From positions 6,562,693 to 6,626,692 of the forward strand of contig NC_090610.1 of NCBI RefSeq assembly GCF_004359215.1: a DNA stretch of 64,000 nt. Direction: 5' to 3'. The notes under the pieces are model-generated. The model saw only the letters and a program-made list of their open reading frames with translations. It had not been told where the DNA came from and did not search any database. Positions 21,345 to 30,999 of the stretch are shown one piece after another (within the stretch, counting starts at the first letter, position 1; each line of letters opens with the position of its first letter). Both the position numbers and the translations under genes were made by a program. The stretch comes from Bremia lactucae. Its lineage: Eukaryota > Oomycota > Peronosporomycetes > Peronosporales > Peronosporaceae.

Positions 21345-21641
21345 CTATCTAGATGCGCGATGCGGTTGACGTTTTGCAATCAGTTTACATGCGCCAGGGG
21401 CGCGTGTTTTCCGATGGATCAGAAGATCCATCGGATGGGTCTTCTGATCCATCGGATGGGTCTCGTCATACTGACGGAAGAGGCCTTCAACGTCAACAAC
21501 CAGCTGGGAACGAGGCTCCCAGCTGTCATGTGAAGGTGAATGAACGCGCCAGCGAACAAGATAACTCGTTCGCTGCCCCTTCACATCACGGTGGTTTTGA
21601 ATACGTTCCACAAGGAAATGTTGACCGCCGTGGGAATCCAC
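21345..21641 (-). pseudogene. Family-C chromodomain
   Basis: MDSHGGQHFLVERIQNHRDV then KGQRTSYLVRWRVHSPSHDS, WEPRSQLVVDVEGLFRQYDE and THPMD. The pattern F-LVERI-x4-R-D-x-G-x3-YLVRW...WEP is a standard chromodomain, found at the C terminus of chromoviral integrases and thought to bind modified histones. Upstream, the Pro-rich run before VDSHGGQ (clearer in the 35.9-kb copy) belongs to the linker after integrase. The frame is closed at 21345. Confidence 0.8.
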
Positions 21642-21841
21642 TAATGGTTGTGGTTAACCATGTGTCGAATCTAGAGTCGAAGATCGACAAACTCGATCAC
21701 TTCCGCTATAATTTGGAGGAGGAGCTTGATCGCGATCGCGGTAAGCGTCGCTCGTTGGAGCAGACGGTGCAGGCTCACTATATCGAACGGTGTTTTAACC
21801 GTTCGAAGCGTGCGTACTCCATGTTGGAGTACTAATTGAAT

Positions 21842-22726
21842 NNNNNNNNNNNNNNNNNNNNNNNNNNNNNNNNNNNNNNNNNNNNNNNNNNNNNNNNNNN
21901 NNNNNNNNNNNNNNNNNNNNNNNNNNNNNNNNNNNNNNNNNNNNNNNNNNNNNNNNNNNNNNNNNNNNNNNNNNNNNNNNNNNNNNNNNNNNNNNNNNNN
22001 NNNNNNNNNNNNNNNNNNNNNNNNNNNNNNNNNNNNNNNNNNNNNNNNNNNNNNNNNNNNNNNNNNNNNNNNNNNNNNNNNNNNNNNNNNNNNNNNNNNN
22101 NNNNNNNNNNNNNNNNNNNNNNNNNNNNNNNNNNNNNNNNNNNNNNNNNNNNNNNNNNNNNNNNNNNNNNNNNNNNNNNNNNNNNNNNNNNNNNNNNNNN
22201 NNNNNNNNNNNNNNNNNNNNNNNNNNNNNNNNNNNNNNNNNNNNNNNNNNNNNNNNNNNNNNNNNNNNNNNNNNNNNNNNNNNNNNNNNNNNNNNNNNNN
22301 NNNNNNNNNNNNNNNNNNNNNNNNNNNNNNNNNNNNNNNNNNNNNNNNNNNNNNNNNNNNNNNNNNNNNNNNNNNNNNNNNNNNNNNNNNNNNNNNNNNN
22401 NNNNNNNNNNNNNNNNNNNNNNNNNNNNNNNNNNNNNNNNNNNNNNNNNNNNNNNNNNNNNNNNNNNNNNNNNNNNNNNNNNNNNNNNNNNNNNNNNNNN
22501 NNNNNNNNNNNNNNNNNNNNNNNNNNNNNNNNNNNNNNNNNNNNNNNNNNNNNNNNNNNNNNNNNNNNNNNNNNNNNNNNNNNNNNNNNNNNNNNNNNNN
22601 NNNNNNNNNNNNNNNNNNNNNNNNNNNNNNNNNNNNNNNNNNNNNNNNNNNNNNNNNNNNNNNNNNNNNNNNNNNNNNNNNNNNNNNNNNNNNNNNNNNN
22701 NNNNNNNNNNNNNNNNNNNNNNNNNN
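21842..22726. other. Assembly gap (885 N)
   Basis: N run. In the gap-free copy at 34.2-37.4 kb the corresponding interval (about 36170 to 36319) is only about 150 bp, so this gap is either over-estimated or conceals an insertion. Confidence 0.99.
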
Positions 22727-22736
22727 ATCCGTCCTC

Positions 22737-24110
22737 GGAAGAAGCCGCGTACTGATGGTACGGGCGGAGCCGACCAACGTAAAACGTAGGATGCGTTCGC
22801 ATCCTACGTGGCAATTCTATTGTGTACGCATTGCCTCTGCGATGCAGTACACGGAAAGGCCCAATGACCTTGGGAAGTAGCTTACTGCTACCCACATTAG
22901 TGACTACACGCTTAGGTAAGTTTACCGTAGAGAGTAGTACTAGGTCATTTATTTCAAATGAAAGAACGTTTGCTGATCCCTGTTTGTCTGCGTTCCGTTT
23001 CTGACGGTCCACTGCGTTAGCAATAGAATCCTGTACGAAACCGATTATTGATTCTCGAGTCAGGAAAAAATCCTCTGCTGACTCACTTGTTTTGTCTTTT
23101 CAGTGCGCTTTGTGCGCACTGCCATGTGATTTTTCTCATCTTCGATGTTGATTACTTCGACATCGACATTATTCGCGTCGTTGGTAACTTCAACGCGTAA
23201 TGAGTATGAGCCAGAAATGGTTTGCTCGTGCGAGTACACCCCCCATAAACTAGAGGATCCCTCTAATTGTGTGGGTATGCGTGGATGGCGTAAGCCATTC
23301 ACGAAGAACGGTGTATGCGTTGTAGACGCGTGCACCGGATTATTGATGGCAAATTCGACCATCGGTAAAACTCGCTCTAATTCGGATACGATTGGACATA
23401 ACCTCGAAGTATCTCTTCGAGAACGCGATTTACGCGTTCCGTCTGACCATCTGTATCTGGATGATTATAAGTTGACATAGTCAGCCGTGTTTCGAGAGAT
23501 CGGAACACGGATTGCCAAAACCCCGCCGTAAACCGTAAATCTCTATCCGAGACCAGTTCACGGGGTGTCCCGTGGAGTTTGAATACCGTGTCGATAAGGA
23601 CACGGGCACAGCTCGGAGCCGTGATCGACTCTGTTACTGCAGGAAGATGTACCATTTTGCTGAATCTGTCTACGAAAACAAGGATTCCATTGTTTTTGTG
23701 AGACTTCGGGAAATTCGAAGACGAAGTCCATAGATATGGACTGCCAACACTGGTAGAGGCTGGAGAGGTGCACGGGATGAAGGGCTAGGCTTCACCCGTT
23801 GACATACCGCGCAAGCACGAATGTACTTGCGCACGAACTGATGCTGGCGGGGCCAGTAAAAGTCGCGACTTACTGTGAAATAAATCTTCTCACGTCCACG
23901 ATGCCCACTTGTTGGTGCATTGTGATACTTATACATGATGCGCAAGCGCAAATCATTGTGAGTTGGGACGACGACACGTGGAGTGTCGCCGGCAACGACT
24001 GTGTAATACAATAAGCCGTTGCGTGTTGTGTATCGATCGGATGACGATCGATATATAGCCGGTAAATCTTTAAAACAAAAATTATCAGATGGATTCATCA
24101 AATGATCCAT
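22737..24110 (-). pseudogene. Family-C integrase and GPY/F region
   Basis: On the minus strand an HHCC zinc-binding module comes first (H-x-APTSGH...IRACAVCQRVKPS, near 23980-23820). The catalytic core follows with Asp in SMDFVFEF, Asp in LVSDRDLRF and Glu in RVNRVLEEIL, the DDE triad. It ends with NDLVLLSTVNLPKRVVTNVG and TFYVGRLRPYHQY, the GPY/F-like tail. Frame breaks sit near 23770, 23560 and 23380. The hairpin at 23485-23510 carries a flipped loop relative to other copies. Confidence 0.8.
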
Positions 24111-24294
24111 TAAACGCAGAAGGTCATTATCTTCTGCGTAGGCTTTCTTTATGTCATTAAGAAGGTTGATGACGGAACACTTGAAACGAGTGTTGCAACA
24201 GTGGGATTATTTTCACTGTTGGAATGCGCAGCCGGCTCGGAATCGGGTCTGTCTGCGTGATAAAGGATCAGCGACAACATTATGTCGTCCTGGT

Positions 24295-25030
24295 TTATAT
24301 ACTAGGAGAAATTATGCTCCGCGAAAAAGGAATGCGACATCGCCATTCTTTGTTCTTTTGCAAGAGGTGTGGGCTATTTACGGCCGTTCGTAATGACACA
24401 TGGTCCGTATATACGCTGCTGAACGGTCTTTCTCCGAGGAGATACACCCTAAATTCAGCCAGTGCATATTTCATTGCAAAGAGTTCCTTGTCATGCACTG
24501 GGTAATTGCGTTCAGCTGGTTGCTGACGCGATTGGTAACAGACGACGCGCTCCGCGCCGTCTGTATCGAATTGCATTAACGCAGATTGCGATATCGCTGG
24601 CGTCACAGACCTTATGAAATGGTCTGTCTTGATCTGAAATCGCCAAGATGGGCAATTTTATCATGCTTTGCTTGATACCTTCAAAAGAACGCTGACAATC
24701 AGCGTTCCATAGCCGTTTCTCGTCTTTTTTTTCAAGAGACGAGAGCAATAAACAGTCATCTTGGCATAATTGTGGGAGTACTTGTGCAAGTACGCCGCTA
24801 ATCCAAGGAACTTTCTAAGTCCGTTGACATCGGCTGTAACTGGCCAGTCGGTAATTGCCTTGATCTTTTTCGGAATCAGGGCGCACGCCGTGTTTACCGA
24901 CGATGCACCTAAGAAGTGGCATTTCGATTGCAGCGAATATACACTTCTTGAGATTTGCGCACAACTTATGCTTTCGCATAAGCGAAAGAACCTGACGAAC
25001 GTGAGTTTTATGAAGTTCCGCGTCCGTCTT
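24295..25030 (-). pseudogene. Family-C RT end and RNase H
   Basis: RNase H reads CYQSRQQPAERNYPVHDKEL and FAMKYALAEFRVYLLGERPF on the minus strand (24606-24295). The RT-RNase H joint SLEKKDEKRLWNADCQRSFE is at 24748-24512. The RT thumb with KLCANLKKC- and GCIVGKHGVR-like sequence lies at 24990-24870. The RT catalytic motif is beyond the junction at about 25030 and absent. The stretch from 24679 onward is repeated, inverted, at 63659-64000. Confidence 0.75.
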
Positions 25031-25826
25031 TCCGTCTTAATGTCGTCGCTGATGCGTTATCACGCCGATCCGTACAATTTCTCTGTGGAATATAAACCAG
25101 GACGACTTAATGTCGTCGCTGATGCATTATCACGCCGACCCGATTTCGAGCTTGCTGCGCATAGGTCCCTCCCGCCTTGAATAAGAGTTACTCTAAAACA
25201 GGTAAGGTATACGAGGGTGGCGTTGACTTAGCGCATTTTCGCTCGTTTTGGCCTTAAAAAAGAGATGGATACCTGTGACCGCTAGCAAGCCTCGAGCCTG
25301 TACCACACGACATCGCGAAACGCTCATTGGTAAAAGCATGAGCGTCCCTTAAGTACCCTTGGTGTACTTAACGGGATGGTCAATTACTTGATTAAAGCAT
25401 TTCAACAGTATAAACAATCCCACTGTTGCAACACTCATTTTAAGTGTTCCGTCATCAGCCTTATTTGATGACATAAAGAAAGCCTACGCAGAAGATAAGG
25501 ACCTTTCGCGTTTAACGGATCATCTGATGAATCTATCGGATAAATCTTTTAAAGATTTAGCGGCTTTATATCGATCGTCATGCGATCGATACACAACACG
25601 CAACGGCTTATTGTATTACACAGTCGTTGCCGCGTGTCGTCGTCCCAACTCACAATGATTTGCGCTTGCGCATCATGTATGAGTGTCACGATGCACCAAC
25701 AAATGGGCATCGTGGACGTGAGAAGATTGATTTCACAGTAAGTCGCGACTTTTACTGGCCCCGCCAGTATCAGTTCGTGCGCAAGTACATTCGTGCTTGC
25801 CCTGCTTTCCAGCTGCAAATGGGTTA
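25031..25826 (+). pseudogene. Family-C fragment in plus orientation: RNase H tail and integrase zinc module
   Basis: SVEYKPGRLNVVADALSRRP (25080-25140) is the RNase H/connection tail. Its 'aatgtcgtcgctgatgc.ttatcacgccga.ccg' segment also occurs immediately before, at about 25040, as a short duplication at the junction. Between 25190 and 25405 lies foreign sequence ending in a family-A LTR scrap (25344-25405, TTAAGTACCC..TTAACGGGATGG). From 25406 family C resumes: DDIKKAYAEDKDL...LTDHLMN, then HDAPTNGHRGREKIDFTVSR and QFVRKYIRAC of the HHCC module, cut at 25826. Confidence 0.7.
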
Positions 25827-26763
25827 ACCTTGTCAAGTTTTTGGATCATGAAGAGGAGGATTTCAAAGTAGCTTCTCATTTTGGTATTTGTGGGTGACAC
25901 CTCCATAGGGATGGCTTTTTTGATATGGCGGCATTCATAGTAGGAGGCAGATGCAGGGAACATGTATTTTTTCAAAAGCATTACATTAACACGCTTCCAA
26001 TTCTTGTTGTGGCTAGCGCGCTCTACCAGCATATGCACAACATTTGTGTGCTTCATAGCATGTGTGGTAAATCGAGTCGCTAGACCTAAGTGTCCGTGAC
26101 AGCTTCTTTAAAAGGCCTCCGTGTGAATCGAGTGCAGCGTATTTACATTTACAAAGGAGGCTATCTATTAAGCGTTGATCGACAAGCAGACACACTGTCT
26201 TGTCGCGTGTAGTGTTAGACACTCGTCGGACTTTGTTGACTTTTTTAGAACGCTGCATCTGCAACTGACGATTTCTTCATGAACAAGACCACAAGTGACA
26301 CGCCGTACAAGCTTAGTTCCTTCGCGTTGTCGCTTGCCAATGGTGCCCGTGGCTGGTTAAAGACGCGAATTAACAGGAAATCGATGTTTCGTCTGCCGTG
26401 TCCTGCTGAGTTTAATATGAGCTCGAGCTAAGCCCCACTGCTATATCGCGACGTGCATCAATCTGTAATCGTGACATTTAAGGGACTGGGTCTGTTCCTA
26501 TTTTGCTTTGTACTTATGCTTTGATGGTTGAGCTAAAAACTGGCCAGCTCGTGTTAAAAGAACCCGTGCAGCTAGCTAGCTACCTTGCCCACTCAGCATG
26601 CATGCATCGCGTTATCGAAAATTAGACTTCGTCACAGAAACATTGAATAATCTATTTTCTTCACCCTATACTGGGTTGCAATGTTCTGTTTCTGAAACCC
26701 GATTTTTGTAGCTTGGGCGGAATTATGCGCAATCACGTCAAGTGCAGTGAATGTCGCACACCA
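25827..26763. other. Unassigned segment with a broken minus-strand frame
   Basis: 937 bp not seen in any other element here apart from its inverted duplicate at 61916-62852. Two minus frames overlap: 26264-26013 (SKKVNKVRRVSNTTRDKTVC...) and 26056 to about 25830 (HNKNWKRVNVMLLKKYMFPA...SPTNTKMRSYFEILLFMIQK). They look like one frameshifted protein of about 150 residues, basic and Tyr/Lys-rich, of unknown family. A 51-codon plus frame starts at 26278. 26430-26763 holds nothing recognisable. Confidence 0.45.
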
Positions 26764-26968
26764 AAGGGGAATTGCACTTTATTTAATCATCTAATCTGAA
26801 ACTTTACCCTAGCTAATTTAAAAATAGATCTCGGCGCCAGATTTGTATCTGGCGCGTGACCACATTTGTTACCCATAGTAAATGGGATTTAAGTAACTAA
26901 TTATTTTAGAATAGGATAAAAGGGTATTTTCCCAAAATGTAAATGGACAGCAACAACGGTTCTCCAGA
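26764..26968 (-). repeat. Family-D LTR, U3-side fragment
   Basis: Aligns with 40343-40545 of the solo LTR (ggggaattgcacttt ... ggttctccag), including the hairpin GCGCCAGAT-TTGT-ATCTGGCGC. It faces the plus-oriented family-D LTR at 27045, so the two make an LTR inverted pair about 80 bp apart. Confidence 0.8.
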
Positions 26969-26971
26969 TCC

Positions 26972-27067
26972 TGTGTCTCCTTCTTGGTTTTATTACTGTA
27001 ATGAGACACACATCGGTCCTGTGTCGCCTTCTAGGCTTTATTACTGTAATGGGGCACACATCGTTTG
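26972..27067. repeat. Two imperfect 48-bp tandem units containing the LTR tip
   Basis: Unit 1 begins tgtgtctccttcttgg at 26972 and unit 2 tgtgtcgccttctagg at 27020; both continue '.ttttattactgtaatg.g.cacacatcg'. The second unit's TGTAATGGGG is the start of the family-D LTR, so the duplication copied the LTR tip together with about 25 bp of flank. Confidence 0.8.
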
Positions 27068-27293
27068 GAGAGCCGTTGTTAAGGTACATTTACTTTATGG
27101 GTAAATACCCATTTATCCTATATACTCTTGGGCACTAGTTGCCACTTGGTTCTACGAACCTATGAATCCCTTGAACTAGGATTAATTTTAAGCTTTAATA
27201 GGTTGCACGACTCCCCGAGTTGTTAAACCCATCAGTTCTATAGAACTAAAAGACTCTTTGAGTCTAAAAGTCTTTCCTCTGATTTTAGCTACA
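27045..27293 (+). repeat. Family-D 5' LTR, internally shortened
   Basis: 249 bp from TGTAATGGGGCACACATCG to TTTTAGCTACA. Compared with the 485-bp solo LTR it lacks about 240 bp after 'cccatttatcctatatac', resuming at 'tcttgggcactagttgcc'. It keeps GGTTC-TAC-GAACC and AGTTCTATAGAACT. Directly followed by CCTGGTAGCAC. Confidence 0.85.
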
Positions 27294-27299
27294 CCTGGT

Positions 27300-28320
27300 A
27301 GCACTAGTAGTCAATCTACGCCTGAGTCTTCAAAAACTAAGCCTTCATTGAAACGGAAGAGTTTCAAGAACATTCAGAGGCGCAAACCGCAGCTTATGAG
27401 AAGCTCAAAACTTTGTTTGCCCTTGAACATGTATGGTTCGTTATATTTCAGGGACCTGAGGTCCTGCATGCAAGGCTTGAAGCCTTCATGCGATATGAAT
27501 CCTCCCTGAATGCCAGGTACAAGATCCCCTTGCGGCATCTATGCCAACCCGATACATCTCTGTACCTGATTCAGAGCCGAAGGCTCGCCCTCTAGCTGTC
27601 AATGTAAAGACATTTGAGGGGGAACAGGGAGAAAATCTCCCTTTTTGGATCAAGTAGATGGAGATGTCCACTGACTCCGCCTTGTTTTAACAGAACGGCA
27701 AAACGTTGTTATGGCCATTTCCAAACTCGGAGGTAGAGCCATGGAGTGGGCGCTGTCGTGCAGTACGTCCATAAACGAAGCTTTTCATTCATGGGATTCG
27801 CTGAAATAGCAAACGACTAGCGTGTCTCCACCGCCTGATCAGGCTTTTCGCATGCGATCACGGCTCCTAGCGACTCGACAGGGCAAACGAACCCTAGGGG
27901 ACTATGTCCAGGAGTTGAGAACTCTCATTACATCTATGCATCAAGACCAGTGCAGGAAGCAATTGTTGTAGCGATCTTTATGGGGGGTCTTAATGAGGGC
28001 GTTGCCCGGCCGGAATTATTTCGATATCATCCCGCTCTTTTCGAAGAGGCAGTTGCCATAGCGCTACGCGCTGAGTTCGACTTTAAGTCTGCTCGTGTTA
28101 GCACGCCTGTTTACCGAACAAGCTCCTCGAGCAGATGGTCTCGGTCTATGTTTCGTGCTTCCACAGATAGAACATCCGTGGATGCTTTATGTGCGTAAGC
28201 ACGAAAGATTTACGTCCGGCCTGCCCCTACGAAATATGATTAAAGCTCCAAAGAGTACCAATTCCGACCTGTACCAGAAACCTGGTACGGTGCGAAAAAA
28301 CGTCGATACCCAGTAGGTGC
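27300..28320 (+). pseudogene. Family-D gag
   Basis: Starts after the PBS with a Ser/Lys-rich stretch (TPESSKTKPSLKRKSFKNIQ). The capsid-like part is spread over several frames: near 27700 'AISKLGGRAMEWALS', then 'RMRSRLLATRQGKRTLGDYV' and, in frame at 27950-28198, EAIVVAIFMGGLNEGVARPE and LFEEAVAIALRAEFDFKSAR. This is the retrotransposon gag pattern of a short self-assembly helix set. No zinc knuckle was found. At least five breaks. Confidence 0.65.
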
Positions 28321-28419
28321 GGGGCGCCCTATTGAGGAAGACCTAGGCTCTGTTGAACCTCTAGGAGGTGAGAGTAAACAAGGCCTAGACCCAATTAGCT
28401 CGGTGCGTAATGGCACTGG

Positions 28420-28880
28420 ACGTGAGTACAAGCCTAGCTTGCTAGTCGCTCAAGCGACTGTAAAGGGCTTTGATAAGACGAGGTCAATTTTAATTGACTC
28501 AGGAGCGTCTTACAATTATGCTCGACGCCTTTCTCTTGAAGAAAGTCAATAATACGTTGAGGCGCTTAAAGCGCATGAAGGTGATACGATGACTATTCGC
28601 TTAGCGTATGGGACTCGTGTCACTGTTCCCAAAGTTCCATTGAGCTTAGGCATAAAGTTTCTGAACTTTGACAGTATTGAACGCTGTCTCGTCCTTGATT
28701 TGGATTTGAGATATGATCTCATCATTGGTATGGCGTGGCTTGAACGCCAAGAGCGATGGATCGATTGGAGGTGTAAGACCTTAGGCACCGCAATGTTCCT
28801 AGTTTTGGAGAGTCATATACCCACCTTTGCTAGGCAACAAAAGCGCTATAATTGCAGATCATGGACTGAGTCTGTCAGTA
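28420..28880 (+). pseudogene. Family-D aspartic protease
   Basis: LIDSGASYNYARRLSLEES near 28490-28550 contains the catalytic DSGA. A stop follows at 28548-28550. It then continues TIRLAYGTRVTVPKVPLSLG and LVLDLDLRYDLIIGMAWLER, where IIGMAWL matches the conserved (I/V)LG-x-x-WL flap-side motif seen in families A and C. It would cleave the gag-pol polyprotein if intact. The hairpins GTCAATT-TT-AATTGAC (28483-28498) and TGGCGT/ACGCCA (28731-28749) fall inside. Confidence 0.75.
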
Positions 28881-29639
28881 TTTAAGACATTGGCATGTCT
28901 GAGTTAATAAACGCTAATGTTAAAAACATTAATTGTGAGCCCGACTCGGCAGAAATAAGTGGAAACGGCACGTACTTTGTCGAGTGACACTCGTTGTAAT
29001 AACGATTCACTGAACGCTAGAAGCATTGGCCTAAAGCCGTGTCATCAAGGGTGCAATATTTCCAAGATACGTGGAGTGGCACGTCTAGTCCACCGAGTGT
29101 GGTCGGCCGTGGTGGCACCACACTAAGTGTCAATAGTGACAATATTGGCGATTCGCCAGGGCATTTCGGGTCAAACCTTTCTCGTAAATGGTCACTGGAC
29201 AATAAAGCTGAGCTATCTAACTTCTTGTCGAATGTCGAATTAGCTACCGTCTCTGGTAGGCTTGAAAATTTGGGGACGTGAATGTTTCGGCCTCTGGAAG
29301 GCGTATTGTCTCGACTCCGAGACAGGGGAGACGCGAAGCAACTTCCCTCTCAAAGTGATACGAGTGAGCAATTATATACGCTTGTAAATGGTGTAACCGG
29401 TAATATCGAGGAAGAAGTTAGCCTTGAAGCAATCCCTTTGCTACATGCATTTTAAGAGCTAGACGAAATGTCTTTTGATGAGTGCGGCCGAGCTTTGAAG
29501 GCTGGCAACTTATCTGAAATGGTAGTCATTCGACCAACGATTGAGTTAAACCCATCGTCAATTATGTCCTGGATGACACAAAAGCTGCACTTAGTTCGCG
29601 GAGTGGTCACTGATCCTTAAAATCATACGGATCCATTTT

Positions 29640-30360
29640 ATTTCTTGATTAAGGAATTCCAAGATGTGGTGCTAATAATCCACCATCTGTTTTACCTCCG
29701 GATAGAGGTGTTCGTCATGAAATTGACTTGGTTTCGGGAACCAAATACTGTGTCACAAGAAAATGGCCTTTACCAAGGGAGCAGTGTGACACCATTGACG
29801 ATTTCTTTCGTGCTAAGCACGAGGCTGGAATGGTACGAGAGAGCAAATCTCCTCATTCGACACCGACATTTTGTGTCAAAAAGCCAAATGGTAAATGGCA
29901 CATTCTACATGCTTATAATAAGCATAATGCTGCCACTATACCAGCACAAAACCCCATTCCTAGAAAGGATGTTCTTCAGATCAATATAGTGAAATGTACA
30001 ATGTACAGTGCACTTGACATAGTCGATGTCCATTACCAACTGCTCATGCGAGCTAGCGATATCCCGCTTAAAGCGGTCAGCACTCCAAGCGGGAAACTAT
30101 GGAAGTGGTTGGTTATGCTACAAGGGCTTTCCAACGCCGCGGCAACATTTATTCGTCTAGTGACGCAACTGTCCCGCCCTCATCGAGGTTATGCACTGAC
30201 TTAATTTGATGGCATGTTGTCCGTAGTCGTGCGCATTAGGGTCAGTCGGATATGAAAATACCATTTGCGAGCAGTGCTCGAGCGTATGCGCAAAATCAAA
30301 TTGTATGTTAGTGCATCTTAATCCAAAATGATGCAGAAGAAATCTCTTTCTTAGGGTGCT
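29640..30360 (+). pseudogene. Family-D reverse transcriptase
   Basis: Open from 29728 to 30204: GTKYCVTRKWPLPREQCDTI, FVKKPNGKWHI-like fingers, the first catalytic Asp region in MYSALDIVDVHYQLLMRASD, then STPSGKLWKWLVMLQGLSNA. The YxDD site is destroyed: a stop precedes F-D-G where F-D-D is expected (about 30201-30212). Thumb sequence follows out of frame. The segment upstream (28881-29639) is the protease-RT linker, with no recognisable domain. Confidence 0.8.
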
Positions 30361-30389
30361 TAATTGGGAAGCTTGTCCTTAGAGCAGAC

Positions 30390-30900
30390 TTTGCGAAGGG
30401 AAGAGCCATAGAAAGGACTTGTGTAAGTGGCTGGACCCAGTCAACTACTCGCACAAGTACCGTGAAAATTATGCTGAATTGACTCGGCCATTATCAAATC
30501 TTATTAAGATGTATACGGATTGGAGCTGGACAAGCGCCAAAACTGACGCTTTAAAGCAGTTAGGACAGTCGTATCTATGCTCCGACTTTAGCTCTGCCAT
30601 GTCCTAATCGGTCTCTCAGTGTCGTCTGTGACGCATCCGATTTTGCCACAGGTAGCGCTCTATGACAAAAGATGAAGATGGGCGGGACCGCGTCATTGCG
30701 ATCGAGTCTAGGCAGCTTAAAGCTGCAGAAAACAAGTACCCAGTTCATGACAAAGAGGTGCTTGCCATGAATTATGCTCTTTTCAATTTCAGACTACCCT
30801 GCTTGGCTCTAAGGCTTTTGTGGTCCATACTTTTAACTTGCGTCTTTACGCAGCGCGACTGAGTCGCCTCATCGAATACAGATAATCGTTTAGTGGCTTT
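30390..30900 (+). pseudogene. Family-D RNase H
   Basis: WLDPVNYSHKYRENYAELTR (30419 on) is the connection. VVCDASDFATGSAL lies near 30625-30662 but is frame-split. It then reads GRDRVIAIESRQLKAAENKY and PVHDKEVLAMNYALFNFRL (30662-30862), the RNase H middle helix with the conserved HDKE. Broken near 30600, 30790 and 30860. Confidence 0.75.
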
Positions 30901-30999
30901 TATAACTTGCTGAAGATAACTTCGAGGTGAAGTATAAGCTGGAAAGCAAATTTCGTTGTTGATGTGTTATCATGCAGATCAGATTATAAGCTCGCTCAT

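Larger units (their letters stand above)
20364..22789 (+). pseudogene. Family-C antisense ORF, copy in the 19.8-25 kb element
   Basis: Opens at ATG 20364 (MVNKSMRYANSAAPSAAVHA), about 115 bp inside the 3' LTR, and reads against pol. A stop falls at about 20466. It is then open 20511-21086 with a Ser/Asp/Glu-rich stretch (SMFGSDDEDDSSSP), shifts frame, and is open 21353-21835, ending in a heptad-like VSNLESKIDKLDHFRYNLEE that predicts a coiled coil. After the gap it ends with RPRKKPRTDGTGGADQRKT. It overlaps the sense chromodomain on the other strand. No known domain. The same frame order exists at 34713-36416, so this was probably one ORF of about 570 codons. Confidence 0.6.
19808..25030 (-). 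mobile_element. Family-C chromovirus, minus copy (3' two-thirds)
   Basis: Reading on the minus strand: RT end (25030-24610), RNase H (24606-24295), integrase (24110-23060), GPY/F-type segment (23012-22737), gap, chromodomain (21641-21345), antisense-ORF zone and 3' LTR (20249-19808). gag, protease, the front of RT and the 5' LTR are missing because at about 25030 the copy is joined head to head with a plus-strand family-C fragment. Every domain carries frame breaks. Confidence 0.8.

Noticed and set aside
21671..23012. Long ORFs on both strands across the second gap
   Set aside because: Artefacts of translating N; the real parts belong to the chromovirus integrase tail and linker.
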